Positions 1 through 9,497 of a DNA stretch of 64,000 nt are shown in pieces. This DNA is from Simmondsia chinensis (Eukaryota > Streptophyta > Magnoliopsida > Caryophyllales > Simmondsiaceae). The DNA is taken from NCBI GenBank assembly GCA_018398585.1, contig JAGTTD010000015.1, positions 5,709,001-5,773,000 on the forward strand, read 5' to 3'. The notes below the pieces were generated by a model. The model did no database searches, was not told where the DNA came from, and was given only the letters and a program-made list of their open reading frames with translations. Numbering within the stretch: position 1 is the stretch's first letter; every line of letters starts with the position of its first letter. The translations under genes were made by a program, and so were the position numbers.

Positions 1-489
1 GATCTTTTGAATGACGATTCATTGGAAGCTATGTGATCATACATAGAGCTATAAAAGGAGCCTACAATGGATTTTTATATAGAAGTTGAGCTGGAAAATC
101 TGAATATTTATATGGGAAATCATCTACCCGTATATCACTCAACTTATATGTATCCATTACCTTATTCAAATTTGTTGTTGTTTGTTGAATCTCAATCTTA
201 CTGGCAGAATATGATGCATTATCCTATGTCTTACATAGTTTACCGCGTCAATCAATGGCATGTAAATCAGCAAAGGGACTGCTATTCATCTGGATACCCT
301 GTTGCATTCCAAACTGGCGCATCACACGTTCCGGCAAATGCCACTCAATATGTGAAAACATACGAGTGGCAGTACACTGTGCCAAATATGTTGACTATGG
401 CGGCATATGTCTGGAAGCAATGCAATTATCTCATCTGTATATGGAGTCCATACTATCTAAAATCAAATATGAAAGATTTGTATAAATAA
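1..489 (+). pseudogene. MULE N-terminal fragment, inverted copy
   Basis: An open frame from 67 to 489 encodes a Tyr-rich peptide. Bases 1-238 match, with scattered differences, the reverse complement of about 4729-4966, which is the N-terminal coding part of the MULE on the minus strand. Shared residues include the YIEVE and SYWQNMMHYPMSY stretches. Similarity stops after about 238; the rest of the frame is unrecognised. This is a second, oppositely oriented MULE fragment that runs off the left edge of the window. It has no catalytic domain and is unlikely to be a working gene. Confidence 0.6.
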
Positions 490-695
490 TGAATAAAAAT
501 GCAAATACAAACATTAAAAAAAAAAAAAAGTTTTTTACCCGATCATTGTTGTGTAAATCAAGGGCACTCCTACAGCACATAAGGTTTCTCGGTGCATCCA
601 TACGAAAAACATCATGTATCCATCTACCAAACAAAAAGTTGATTTGATGAGTACATAAACTCAAATATATTCATTTATAAAAATACCTGCATCCA

Positions 696-890
696 TTCTC
701 AGATGGTGAGGCATGTTAGGGGATAGAATTTGCTCCTGGCCTCAAGGCCAAGAGTTCAATTCCCCGCATGAACCTCACTGTGAGAATGTGTGCCTTGACT
801 TAACTGGGATATGTGGCTGGTGGATAGCTGTATGGACCCGCGGTTTACCGGGTAACCAGGTTCCGTGTTGACAAAAAAAAAAAAAAAAAA
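696..890 (+). mobile_element. tRNA-derived SINE with poly(A) tail
   Basis: The 195 bp insert is flanked by the perfect 11 bp direct repeat ACCTGCATCCA at 685-695 and 891-901. The head carries a pol III A-box-like stretch (TGGTGAGGCATGTTAGG, from about 704) and a B-box-like stretch (GAGTTCAATTCCC, about 751-763), as in tRNA-derived SINEs. It ends in about 19 A. The A tail separates it from the TTG-tailed family found elsewhere in the window. Confidence 0.8.
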
Positions 891-901
891 ACCTGCATCC
901 A

Positions 902-1327
902 AGTGGATTAGCATCATCTGTAAGGAAATGGGGAGCTTGGTCTGGACGACCTATAGGAATCCGCTCCCATGTCCATGACTATATTTATATGAAAAAATAA
1001 TACAAATCACACATATGGTCATATAAAAAATAAAATTTTTCAGAAAATATATGACAAAACTGTACAAGAGTAAGAGGGCCGGCAATCTCTTGTACTCCTT
1101 GCCTTGATGCCCGACATAGTTGTCGGTACATGAAAATTAACGCTGCACTTCCCAACTATATTGTGCCGCTGTATCCCAATCACAGAGCAACTGTAGATAT
1201 ATGAGTTGTATCTCGTTGTCCGTCTTGTCTCCAAACAACATGCTAATGTGAAAATATATGCCTTGGCAGCATGTTCGATCTAAATATCTGTGGCATCAGC
1301 AGGCAAGTGGGAGAAGTGTTGATGAAG
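902..1327. other. no gene recognised
   Basis: AT-rich sequence between the SINE and the PMD remnant. A short frame on the minus strand (1040-1234) has no family features that I recognise. It is probably the decayed 3' part of the MULE/PMD element. Confidence 0.4.
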
Positions 1328-1812
1328 TCAGGTAGATCTGATAGAGAAGCCACGTAACACATCAAGGGTAGGTCGAATCCCAAGTAGCTCCTCTGCCAAT
1401 GCGGCCCAATCTACGTCACTACTACCAGTGACTGGATTTCCATCTATCCTTAACCCCATCAAGATAGCAAAATCTTGCAGGGTGAAAGGTGTGGGTCTCC
1501 TATCGCCACCTTTCAACCAATATAGTGATGAGAGGATAATCTAGAGACATACTAATTAGTCTGTGAACTACAAAAAGTCCAACAAGCCTAAAATAGTATA
1601 GTATCTGATCATCTACCTCCCAACCACCTAATAATCTGGTGATATGGTGCCGATAGTCGGGGGTCCTCGGAAACAGCCTCCTTTCCACCCGGAAGGGGTA
1701 AGGCTGCGTACATCACCCCTCCCAGACCCTGCTTTCTGCGGGAGCCGCGAGGCACTGGGACTGTTGTTGTTGTATGGTGCCGATAGGTGAAAATGCCCCC
1801 ATCCTTTAACAA
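1328..1812 (-). pseudogene. plant mobile domain (PMD, MAIN-like) remnant
   Basis: Two overlapping minus-strand frames (1500-1688 and 1328-1516) carry the hallmark motif of the plant mobile domain: FTLQDFAILMGLRIDGNPVTG-like text, preceded by a block ending LITILVERWR. PMD proteins include MAIN and MAIL1 of Arabidopsis, and many PMD copies are carried by transposons. The domain is broken by a frame change near 1500 and by a retroposed insert at 1657-1772. It lies on the same strand as, and just downstream of, the MULE transposase remnant, so it was probably part of that element. It is not functional. Confidence 0.7.
1657..1772 (+). mobile_element. 5'-truncated retroposon 3' end (LINE/SINE tail)
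   Basis: Bases 1657-1772 match the shared 3' end of the LINE/SINE family: GGGGGTCCTCGGAAACAGCC, then GGCTGCGTACATC, then CTCCCAGACCCTGC, then GAGGCACTGGGACTG and TTG repeats. The perfect 14 bp direct repeat TATGGTGCCGATAG flanks it (1643-1656 and 1773-1786), which proves insertion into the PMD coding sequence. Confidence 0.9.
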
Positions 1813-3827
1813 AAATTAGTATATTTATAAAGAAGAGTAAGCTCAAAAATGTGACCGATGGAACATCAAACTCACCTCCCCGTCCCTTATGGCAACACTT
1901 CTATGCTGAGGCTATAGCTGTAGGATGCTGGGGTCAACTGGACTCGGCTCCATCGTTGCTGTCACACAATAAAATTTATCAAAATTAATATATATATAAT
2001 GAATTACTAGATGAAAAATAATTATAAGAAAAACATAAATAAATATTAACGTCCTATGTTTCACCATTACTAGTTGCTAACTGAGTCTCATGCTCCTTTT
2101 TCTTCTTGCATGTCAGTATATTATGGCCTTTTGCCTTATAAAACTCACATGTGACCCTTCGTGTATCGTTATTCTCATCCATCTCATTTTGTATTCGTTT
2201 CGAGGTAGGGTGGCTTTGGCTTCGCTTTATTCTAGGATTCAGGATTATTTTAGGTCCATCATATGGCTCCCAATATCCCTTGTCTGGAATTGGATTGAAT
2301 TTCGGTCTATATGAATCCCGATACATAGGAAGGGAAATAATATGAGTTCATGAATGATAAAAGGTCATAATTTCTACTGCGGCATACGGGAAGAACATGG
2401 GAACACGGAATACCATACAACTGAAGTTTTTGACAGGAGTAGGTCTTTTCTTCGAGGTTAATCATCTGTTTATATCCTTCTTTTCCGCCTGTCCTATCAC
2501 CTTGTGCTGTGATGATCTCATATATGCCCCTTTGGTAATCAAATACTTCAACGCAATGATATTGCGCCTTGGCCTTGTTGTACTCGAATATTTTATTGAT
2601 TTTTGGGCAATAAGTTTTCTCTTCGGCACGAAGTTGAACCACAATTCCTCGCTTCGAACAAACCACTTATTTGACCGATAGAAGGTCAACTCTACAAGTG
2701 CAGTGTTAGGCAGGCTACGAACTCCCTTTAACACAGCATTCATGACTTCAGCCATATTAGTAGTCATGAGGCCATATCATTTCCCTTGGTCATGGCAAAG
2801 AGTCCACTTGTTCAAGCCAATTTCACCAAGATATCTGTGGACATCGATATTCAACTCGTCGATTCTATCGAATGCGGAGTTGAATTTCCTGTGAGCCTGC
2901 TTTGCTGCATATTTTGTCAAATTTCTCAAAGTTGTGTTTTGAAACCTTACATTCACATTAGAAGCAAGCTGTCTTGAATAAAACCTATCATGGGCATTTG
3001 GTTCACCCTAATCTCTTCCACTCATTACATTCATTATTCCTGCGTGATGATATGAAATCACACAGATTTCTTGATCTCTTATTACATACCTTTTCAAGTA
3101 CTTCATGAACCATGACCAGCTAGCATTACTCTCTCCTTCTACGGGGGCAAATGCTAAGGGAAACACCTGATTATTGGCATCAGAAGCAACAAGTGGCAAT
3201 GCTCCCTTATACCTGCCATAAAGATGGGTACCATCGATTGATATGACAGACCGACAGTACTGAAACCTTTGTATAGCTGCTCCAAACTACCAAAAATCTT
3301 TGTCAAATAATTGGACAGAAGGGTTTGAAGTTCTAATACTTCTAAATACAATTTTTGTACCAGGATTTTATCTTTTGAATATGAGTCCTCAAAGGTGCCA
3401 AATATATCGTCAATTGCTCTTTATTTCGCCAACCAAGCTATTTTGTATGTGATCTTTAATTGAAAACGATCAGAGATAACTTGAGCAATAGAACTGGCAA
3501 ATATTGATACTTGTGTTCTAACAAGCTCCATCACATGTTGGGCAATGAAGGAGGAGCTTACGAAGCGATAATTCTGGTTAAACGCATCACTGACACGTGT
3601 GAGGATCTTTATAATCGTGAAGTGAGGGATTTGTAAATCTACGACTCGTGCCCTTAACCACCATGGACAAGAATTCCTCTTCGAACATTTCAACACCACC
3701 TAACCTGGATTTGATTCAACTTTCTTATAAAATTGATTTCTTCTTACGGAATACTCTTTCACAGCGTCTAACATATCTTTTTTAGTATGAAAAAGTTGAC
3801 CCATTGCAAACTCGCTCGCAGGATACA

Positions 3828-3883
3828 ACAACAACAGAAGATCCAATGCCTCAAGGGCTTCCGCTTAAGCGGGATCTTTTTTT

Positions 3884-3923
<40 letters not shown>

Positions 3924-4102
3924 ACGCAGCCTCTACCCTTCAGGTGTAACCCTGCTGAGAGGCTGTTTCTGAGGATCCCCAACCTTATAGGGTTGGCAAC
4001 ACAAAGACTTCCCAGGAGGTCATCCATGCTGGTACTACTCTCGCCTAAGCATGCTTAACTTTGGAGTTCTAATGGGATCTAGTGCATTAGTGCCTGGTAA
4101 AC
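3828..4102 (-). mobile_element. 5S-rRNA-headed SINE (copy A)
   Basis: On the minus strand, about 4101-3996 resembles plant 5S rRNA (GGATC/TCCATTAGAACTCC, AGTTAAGCATGCTTAGGCGAG, then GACCTCCTGGGAAGTC). This is followed by the shared LINE-type 3' end (GGATCCTCAGAAACAGCC, GGCTGCGTACC) and a TTG tail that reads CAACAACAAC at 3828 on plus. A run of more than 30 G on plus (about 3889-3922) replaces the usual GGGAGGGG segment. No clear target-site duplication is visible. Confidence 0.8.
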
Positions 4103-4461
4103 CGCGGGATCAAAGTGAGAATTAAATTCATGAGGCTTGACATTGGGATTTTCATCGATACAAGCAAATTCAGAGACAGAAGCACAAGCAGTAACGAGAT
4201 CTTCATCCCTGTCATCACGTTCAAACTCCCTTACAATTCATCAATTTGCTCATCAACGGGATCGTCATCCCCATCGTCATGTTCAAGCTCCCTTTCGATT
4301 TCATCATTTCGCTCGTTGTCTTCATATTCGGTCCTATATCCCTGATCACTATCATCATCAGTAGTATTAACAAATATTCTATCACCATCATCACCTTGTT
4401 TTACATATTGCATCACGTGCAGATCGTGACATTGAGCATTCTTCACTAGGTATATTCACAG

Positions 4462-4683
4462 CTTGCCCAGTATGGGTCCTTGATGCACCAGCTCGACCCA
4501 TTCTAGAATTACATGGAACTAAGTTATTGGCAGGACATTCCAATAATGGAGTTGGACCAACCGGAATACGATCTTGCCCACTATGGCTACTTGATGCACC
4601 AACTCAACCCATTTTGGAATTACATGGAACTAAGTTACTGGCAGGACATTCCAATAATGGATTTGGATGAACCGGAATATGAG
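4462..4683. repeat. two-copy 111 bp in-frame tandem repeat
   Basis: Two copies, starting at 4462 and 4573, share CTTGCCCA, TGATGCACCA, GAATTACATGGAACTAAGTT and GGCAGGACATTCCAATAATG. The period of 111 bp is 37 codons, so in the minus-strand MULE N-terminal region it repeats a peptide block without breaking the frame. Confidence 0.75.
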
Positions 4684-5337
4684 TATTAGTCACGTGATAT
4701 TGGGGGATACTTGGACCAACCCCATACCGTATGTAAGACATAGGATAATGCATCATGTTCTACCAGTAAGATTGAGATTCAACAGACGACAACAAATTTG
4801 AATAAGGTGATGGATACATATAAGTTTGAGTGATATATGGGTAGGCGATTTCCCATGCAAACATTTAGATTTTCCGGCTCAACTTCTATATAAAAATTCG
4901 TTGTAGGCTCCTTTTGTAGCTCTATGTATGACCACATAGCTTCCAATGAATTGTCATTGAGAAGATCAACCATTTGATGCCCGTATGCAAAACGAATACC
5001 TCATTTCACTTTCGAATTAACATTATTTCAATCAGTATTACAATGCTCACGCAACAAATTCATCAATTCACTAAAGTTGACATCTTTCTAACAAACATCA
5101 TACCACTATAACCCCTAATATAATTGATATGCCCTCCTGCAATTCCACCTATAGGATGTATCAAAGAAGCCATATTCTAACAAATATAACGATTGAGCAA
5201 AGTTTAATGTACGTAGAAACAAATAACATTTAAACGACATTCAATTAAGTAAAACATATTCAACATAAACACTAAATAAAAAAAGTAAAATAAACCTAAA
5301 AAACTAAATGAATATCAAGCACAATATAACCATAAAT

Positions 5338-6398
5338 ATTTTTAAAACTAGAGAAAACAATTGAAAAAAAACCCTTAAAATTACCGTAGTGATGAAACTC
5401 CAGTGAAGAAATGTAGTGGTAGTCGAATAACTCCAGCAATGGCGACCTGACAGGATCACCGGTGTGCGAAGAGGTAGGCTGGCAGCGGCAACGTGCGTGC
5501 GAGTTGAATGGGTGTTGCGTGAGAAGTGGTGGTGGCTGGGGAGTAAAGGGGCTTTTATATTTCATTAAAACCGCGTCTCCTTCAATAAGACCACGTTATT
5601 GTAACTCGGTTTAGGCAGTAAACCGCCTTCCCATGACGCGGTTTACCTCAGAGGTATGCGTGTTCCCGTTATACATTTTAAATAGAGAACAACAGTGTGG
5701 CAAAGACACGGTTTACATCGTGGCCTTACCCGCGCCACGTCAACCCCAGTGTATATGTGGACACTATGAAAGTAAATATTTTTTTGGGGCATTATTTTTT
5801 TACATTATTTCGAGAATCGGCACATTCTTCACCCGTTATTACTAAGTACATTTTTTAAAACTAGAGAAAACAATATTTCACAGAAAAAAAAAAACCTTAA
5901 AATTACCGTAGCGATGAAACTCCAGTGAAGAAACGCAGTGATAGTTGAATAACTCCAGCAATGGCGACCTGGCACGATCACTGGCATGCGAAGAGGCAGG
6001 CTGGCGGCAGCAACGTGCGTGCGAGTTGAATGGGTGTTGCGTGAGAAGTGGCGGTGGATGGGGAGAAAAGGGGCTTTTATATTTCATTAAAACCGCGTCT
6101 CCTTCAATAAAACGGCGTTCCCGTGACTCGGTTTAGGCAGTTAATCACATTCCCGTGGTGCGGTTTACCTCAGAGGTATGCGTGTTCCTGAAGTACATTC
6201 TAAATGGAGGATAACCCTGTGGCGTAGACGCAGTTTACATCGTGGCCTTACCCACGCCACGTCAACCCCAGTGTATATGTGGACACTATGAAAGTAAATA
6301 CTTTTTTCGGGCATTAATTTTTACATTATTTCGAGAACCAGCACATTCTTCACCCGTTATTACTGAGTATATTTTTAAAAACTAGAGAAAACAATATC

Positions 6399-6438
<40 letters not shown>

Positions 6439-7426
6439 AAACCTTAAAATTACCGTAGTGATGAAACTCCAGTGAAGAAACACAGTGGTAGTAGAATAAC
6501 TCCGGCAATGGGCAACCTGACAGGATCGCCGGCGTGCGAAGAGGCAGGCTGGCGGTGGAAACGTGCTTGCAAGTTGAATGGGTGTTGCGTGAGAAGTGGC
6601 GGTGGATGGGGAGAAAAGGGGCTTTTATATTTCATTAAAACCGCGTCTCCTTCAATAAAACCGCGTTCTCGTGACTCGGTTTAGGCAGTAAACCGCATTC
6701 CTGTGACGTGGTTTACCTTAGAGGTATGCGTGTTCCCATAATACATTCTAAATGGAGAATAAGCATGTGGCGTAGACGCGGTTTACATCGTGGCCTTACC
6801 CGCGCAACGTCAACCCTAGTGTATATGTGGACACTATGAAAGTAAATACTTTTTTTGGGCATTATTTTTTTACATTATTTTGAGAACCGGCACATTCTTC
6901 TCCCGTTATTACTAAGTATATTTTTAAAAACTAGAGAAAACAATATTTCAAAAAAAAAAAAAAAAAAAAAACCTTAAAATTATCGTAGTGATGAAACTCT
7001 AGTGAAGAAACGCAGTGGTAGTCGAATAACTCTGGCAATGGCGACTTGACAAGATCACCCGCGTGCGAAGAGGCAGGCTGGCGGTGGAAACGTGCATGCG
7101 AGTTGAATGGGTGTTGCATGAGAAGTGGCGGTGGATGGGGAGAAAAGGGCCTTTTATATTTCATTAAAACCATGGTGACTCGGTTTAGGCAGTAAACCGC
7201 ATTCTCGTGACGTGGTTTACCTCAGAGGTATGTGTGTTCCCGTAATACATTTTAAATAGAGAATAACCGTGTGGCGAAGACGCGGTTTACATCGTGGCTT
7301 TACCCACGCCACGTCAGTCCTAGTGTATATGTGGACACTATGAAATAAATATTTTTTTCGGGCATTATTTTTTTACATTATTTCGAGAACCGGCACATTC
7401 TTCACCCATTATTACTAAGTACATTG
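5338..7426. repeat. four tandem ~0.5 kb promoter-bearing units
   Basis: Four units begin with CTAGAGAAAACAAT at 5348, 5861, 6382 and 6931. Each then carries an A- or C-run, CCTTAAAATTAYCGTAG, GATGAAACTCYAGTGAAGAA and GAGTTGAATGGGTGTTGC. Next come GGGGCTTTTATATTTCATT, several AAACCGCG / CGGTTTAC boxes and a final GGCACATTCTTC block. On the minus strand each unit has a TATA box, a C-rich leader and a possible splice donor (ACGGTAATTTT). Unit lengths are about 495-550 bp. The array lies just upstream, in minus orientation, of the MULE coding remnant and is probably its promoter end. Confidence 0.85.
5552..5559 (-). promoter_or_regulatory. candidate TATA box, leftward; repeated in each unit
   Basis: TATAAAAG on the minus strand is followed by a CT- and CA-rich leader. 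Equivalent boxes occur at 6074-6081, 6622-6629 and 7151-7158, one per tandem unit, spaced 522, 548 and 529 bp apart. This copy is nearest the MULE reading frame. Promoter activity is inferred from the motif and its position. Confidence 0.5.
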
Positions 7427-7459
7427 TGAATTTACTTTTATGATGAGAGAAGGGGGTTT

Positions 7460-7726
7460 GTTCATTTAACAAGCACTAATGCGCCGGATCCCATTAGAAC
7501 TCTGGAGTTAAGCATGCTTGGACGAGAGTAGTACCAGGATGGGTCACCTCCTGGGAAGTCCTCGTGTTGCCAACCCTATAAGGCTGGGGATCCTCGGAAA
7601 CAGCCTTACAGCAGGGTTATACCCTGAAGGGGTACGACTGCGTACATACACCCCCTCGGACCCCACTTAGGCGGGAGCCCTTGAGGCACTGGGTCTGTCG
7701 TCGTCGTCGTCGTCGTTGTTGTTGTT
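7460..7726 (+). mobile_element. 5S-rRNA-headed SINE (copy B, with TSD)
   Basis: The insert lies between direct repeats AGAGAAGGGGGTTT (7446-7459) and AGAGAAGGGGTTTT (7727-7740). About 7472-7570 matches plant 5S rRNA from GCACTAATGCGCCGGATCCC to TCCTCGTGTTGC. The internal pol III control region is nearly intact (AGTTAAGCATGCTTGGACGA and GGATGGGTCACCTCCTGGGA). The 3' half is the family tail: GGGGATCCTCGGAAACAGCC, CTGCGTACAT, GCGGGAGCCCTTGAGGCACT, then TCG and TTG repeats. This is the clearest full copy. Confidence 0.9.
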
Positions 7727-7740
7727 AGAGAAGGGGTTTT

Positions 7741-8674
7741 TGAGTCCAATGTCATACCTTGTAATTTTGTCAACGATAAGTGTGAAATCCCACATCAGGA
7801 ACCGAGAACCCCAAAATATGTACGATAAGTAGTAGAGAGGAAGACAATAAGTAGGCACTTCAATAGGAGGGGCTGCTGTGTATAATATGGTAGAGGATCA
7901 TAAGAGGTGTTTTGGAAGAAAAAAAAAGCATATTTTTTGACTTGCAATATTAGAAGTACGATCTCCTTCGGCATAATATAGATGCCATGTGTGTAGAGAT
8001 GCGTGTAGAGAAAAATATGTACGATAATTTGCTTGACCCATTGTTGAATAAGGAAAGGAAGACAAGGGATGATGAAAAGGGAAGAAGGGCCCTTGAAGAA
8101 AAGAAAAGAAAATAAAGCCACACCTTGGCTAGAACCTCGTCCTAATAGAGGCCCATACATGCCTCCATCTGCTCATTATATGTCTTCAGATGATAAAGAA
8201 CGAGTTCTGATAGTTCCCTAAGAACTTAGGGTTCCAGAACAACATGATCTAACATTTCTAGATGTGTGAATTTGGAACAGAAACTCCAAAACCTCAAGAT
8301 TTATGATAGCCATGTTCTTATACTTGACTAGTGCCACAAGTCGTTGAGTTGATTTCGGAGGTATCATCCTTTTTAAATTACTTGTTGCCCACAACCCTTG
8401 ATCTAAGTAAACTCGATCTTCAGCAATTGAATTTATTATTGAACTTTGTGAAATGAAGATGAATTTTTTTCCTATAATTTTCACAATTATGGTTCATCTT
8501 ACTAATTCACATAGTGGAGGAGGCTAAGCACAGTGGGCCTGTTCATTATAGATGTATGTACCTCATTGAAAGTTAGCTACTAATGTTTCATTCTTTTTTG
8601 TCTCTCATATTTGGTATCCAATCGTTAATCCCCATATATTATTAATTTGTTTAACAGAGGTATTTGTCATTTGA
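7741..8674. other. no gene recognised
   Basis: Probably inside a HIBADH intron. Short minus-strand frames at 7795-8160 and 8218-8484 show no family motifs that I recognise; the second has a QRLVALVKYKNMAIINLEVL stretch. Likely transposon debris. Confidence 0.35.
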
Positions 8675-9120
8675 AAGCATATTTAAGTAATCAAGCTCGA
8701 CCGGAGAGTCTATTGCTAAATGCTACATATTGAAAGAGACTGTTACATTTTGTTCGAGATATTGAGCAGGCACTGAGACTATTTTTAGTAGACCCAAAAG
8801 AAATGATGATAATATTACAGGTATAATTAAATACTTGTTAAACTCTAGTGGTTGGGCAATTGGAAAAAAAGAAAATTATTTGCTTAAACACAAGAAGTTT
8901 GGAACAAGCACATCAATATGTGCTACTTCAGGTGGATGAAATTGAGAAGCGTCATGAGTTAGTGCTAATAAAAGCTAGCTTGTCATCCCTTTATTATTGT
9001 TTGATATATCTCCTTCACTACTAACAATTTCCTTATGTATAGTGAAGTTTTAAATCAAAAGCGATGAGCAAATCATCATAGAGGTAGCTTTAATGTAGAT
9101 AAATTTATAAATGAGGAGTT
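8675..9120 (+). pseudogene. CACTA (En/Spm) transposase fragment
   Basis: Read in shifting frames on plus, this gives SNQARPE, then SIAKCYILKE and TFCSRY, then SLEQAHQYVLLQVDEIEK, then FINEEFSQWS. These resemble, in order, the conserved C-terminal block of plant CACTA transposases (ARPEGSIAE.Y, LTFCSRY, QAH.YVL, HN.EF..W). Stops and frameshifts separate the pieces, so this is a short dead fragment. Confidence 0.6.
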
Positions 9121-9423
9121 CTCTCAGTGGTCTTAAAACCAGGTTACTGATATAGAAGTTAATATGATATCTTCACCGTTATTTTTAGTACCAACTTTTA
9201 TAGTTTATGTCATTCTTGGCTATGTTAAAATATCTTGGCCCTTGGGTTGTCCAAGTCTTTGTTCGTGCGATATGAAGGTAACCCAGTTCTTTTGGGGTGA
9301 ACAAAAATCTGGTTGATGTGTTCATATTCTTTTTCATCCATTGGATGCTGAGAATATTCACTATATTTATCCAAGAGATAAATCCTTGTTTTTCCATACT
9401 TATGAGAACAACCACCACCGATC

Positions 9424-9464
9424 TAGTGCCTCACGGGCTCCCGCATATACAGGGTCTGGTTTAT
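9424..9464 (-). repeat. short retroposon-tail fragment
   Basis: On minus it reads CCAGACCCTGTATATGCGGG followed by AGCCCGTGAGGCACT, the last part of the shared LINE/SINE tail. It lies just upstream of a HIBADH exon, in intron sequence. Confidence 0.6.
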
Positions 9465-9497
9465 CCATTGTACTAATGACTTTCTGATAATTGCCAG

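Larger units (their letters stand above)
2054..4973 (-). pseudogene. Mutator-like (MULE) transposase, decayed
   Basis: Read leftward. The N-terminal block is at 4973-4700, followed by an acidic stretch rich in D and E (4446-4231) and a MuDR-type DNA-binding region (3699-3421, with CPWWLRAR). The transposase core includes SIDGTHLYGRYKG near 3250-3205, which holds the first catalytic Asp, followed by LAFAPVEGESNASWSWF. Where MULEs read ISDRH, this copy has ISYHHAG, so the second Asp is lost. A SWIM zinc finger (CxC...CSHVLPVC, around 2400) and a zinc knuckle missing one Cys (CEFYKAKGHNILTC, about 2140) follow. Frames shift several times and a 5S-headed SINE interrupts the gene at 3828-4102, so it is dead. 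Confidence 0.8.

Noticed and set aside
3787..4058. Gly-rich ORFs over the G-run
   Set aside because: Created by a homopolymer within a SINE tail.
7472..7570. A functional 5S rRNA gene
   Set aside because: The 5' and 3' ends of 5S are missing, the copy is fused to a retroposon tail, and it is flanked by a target-site duplication.
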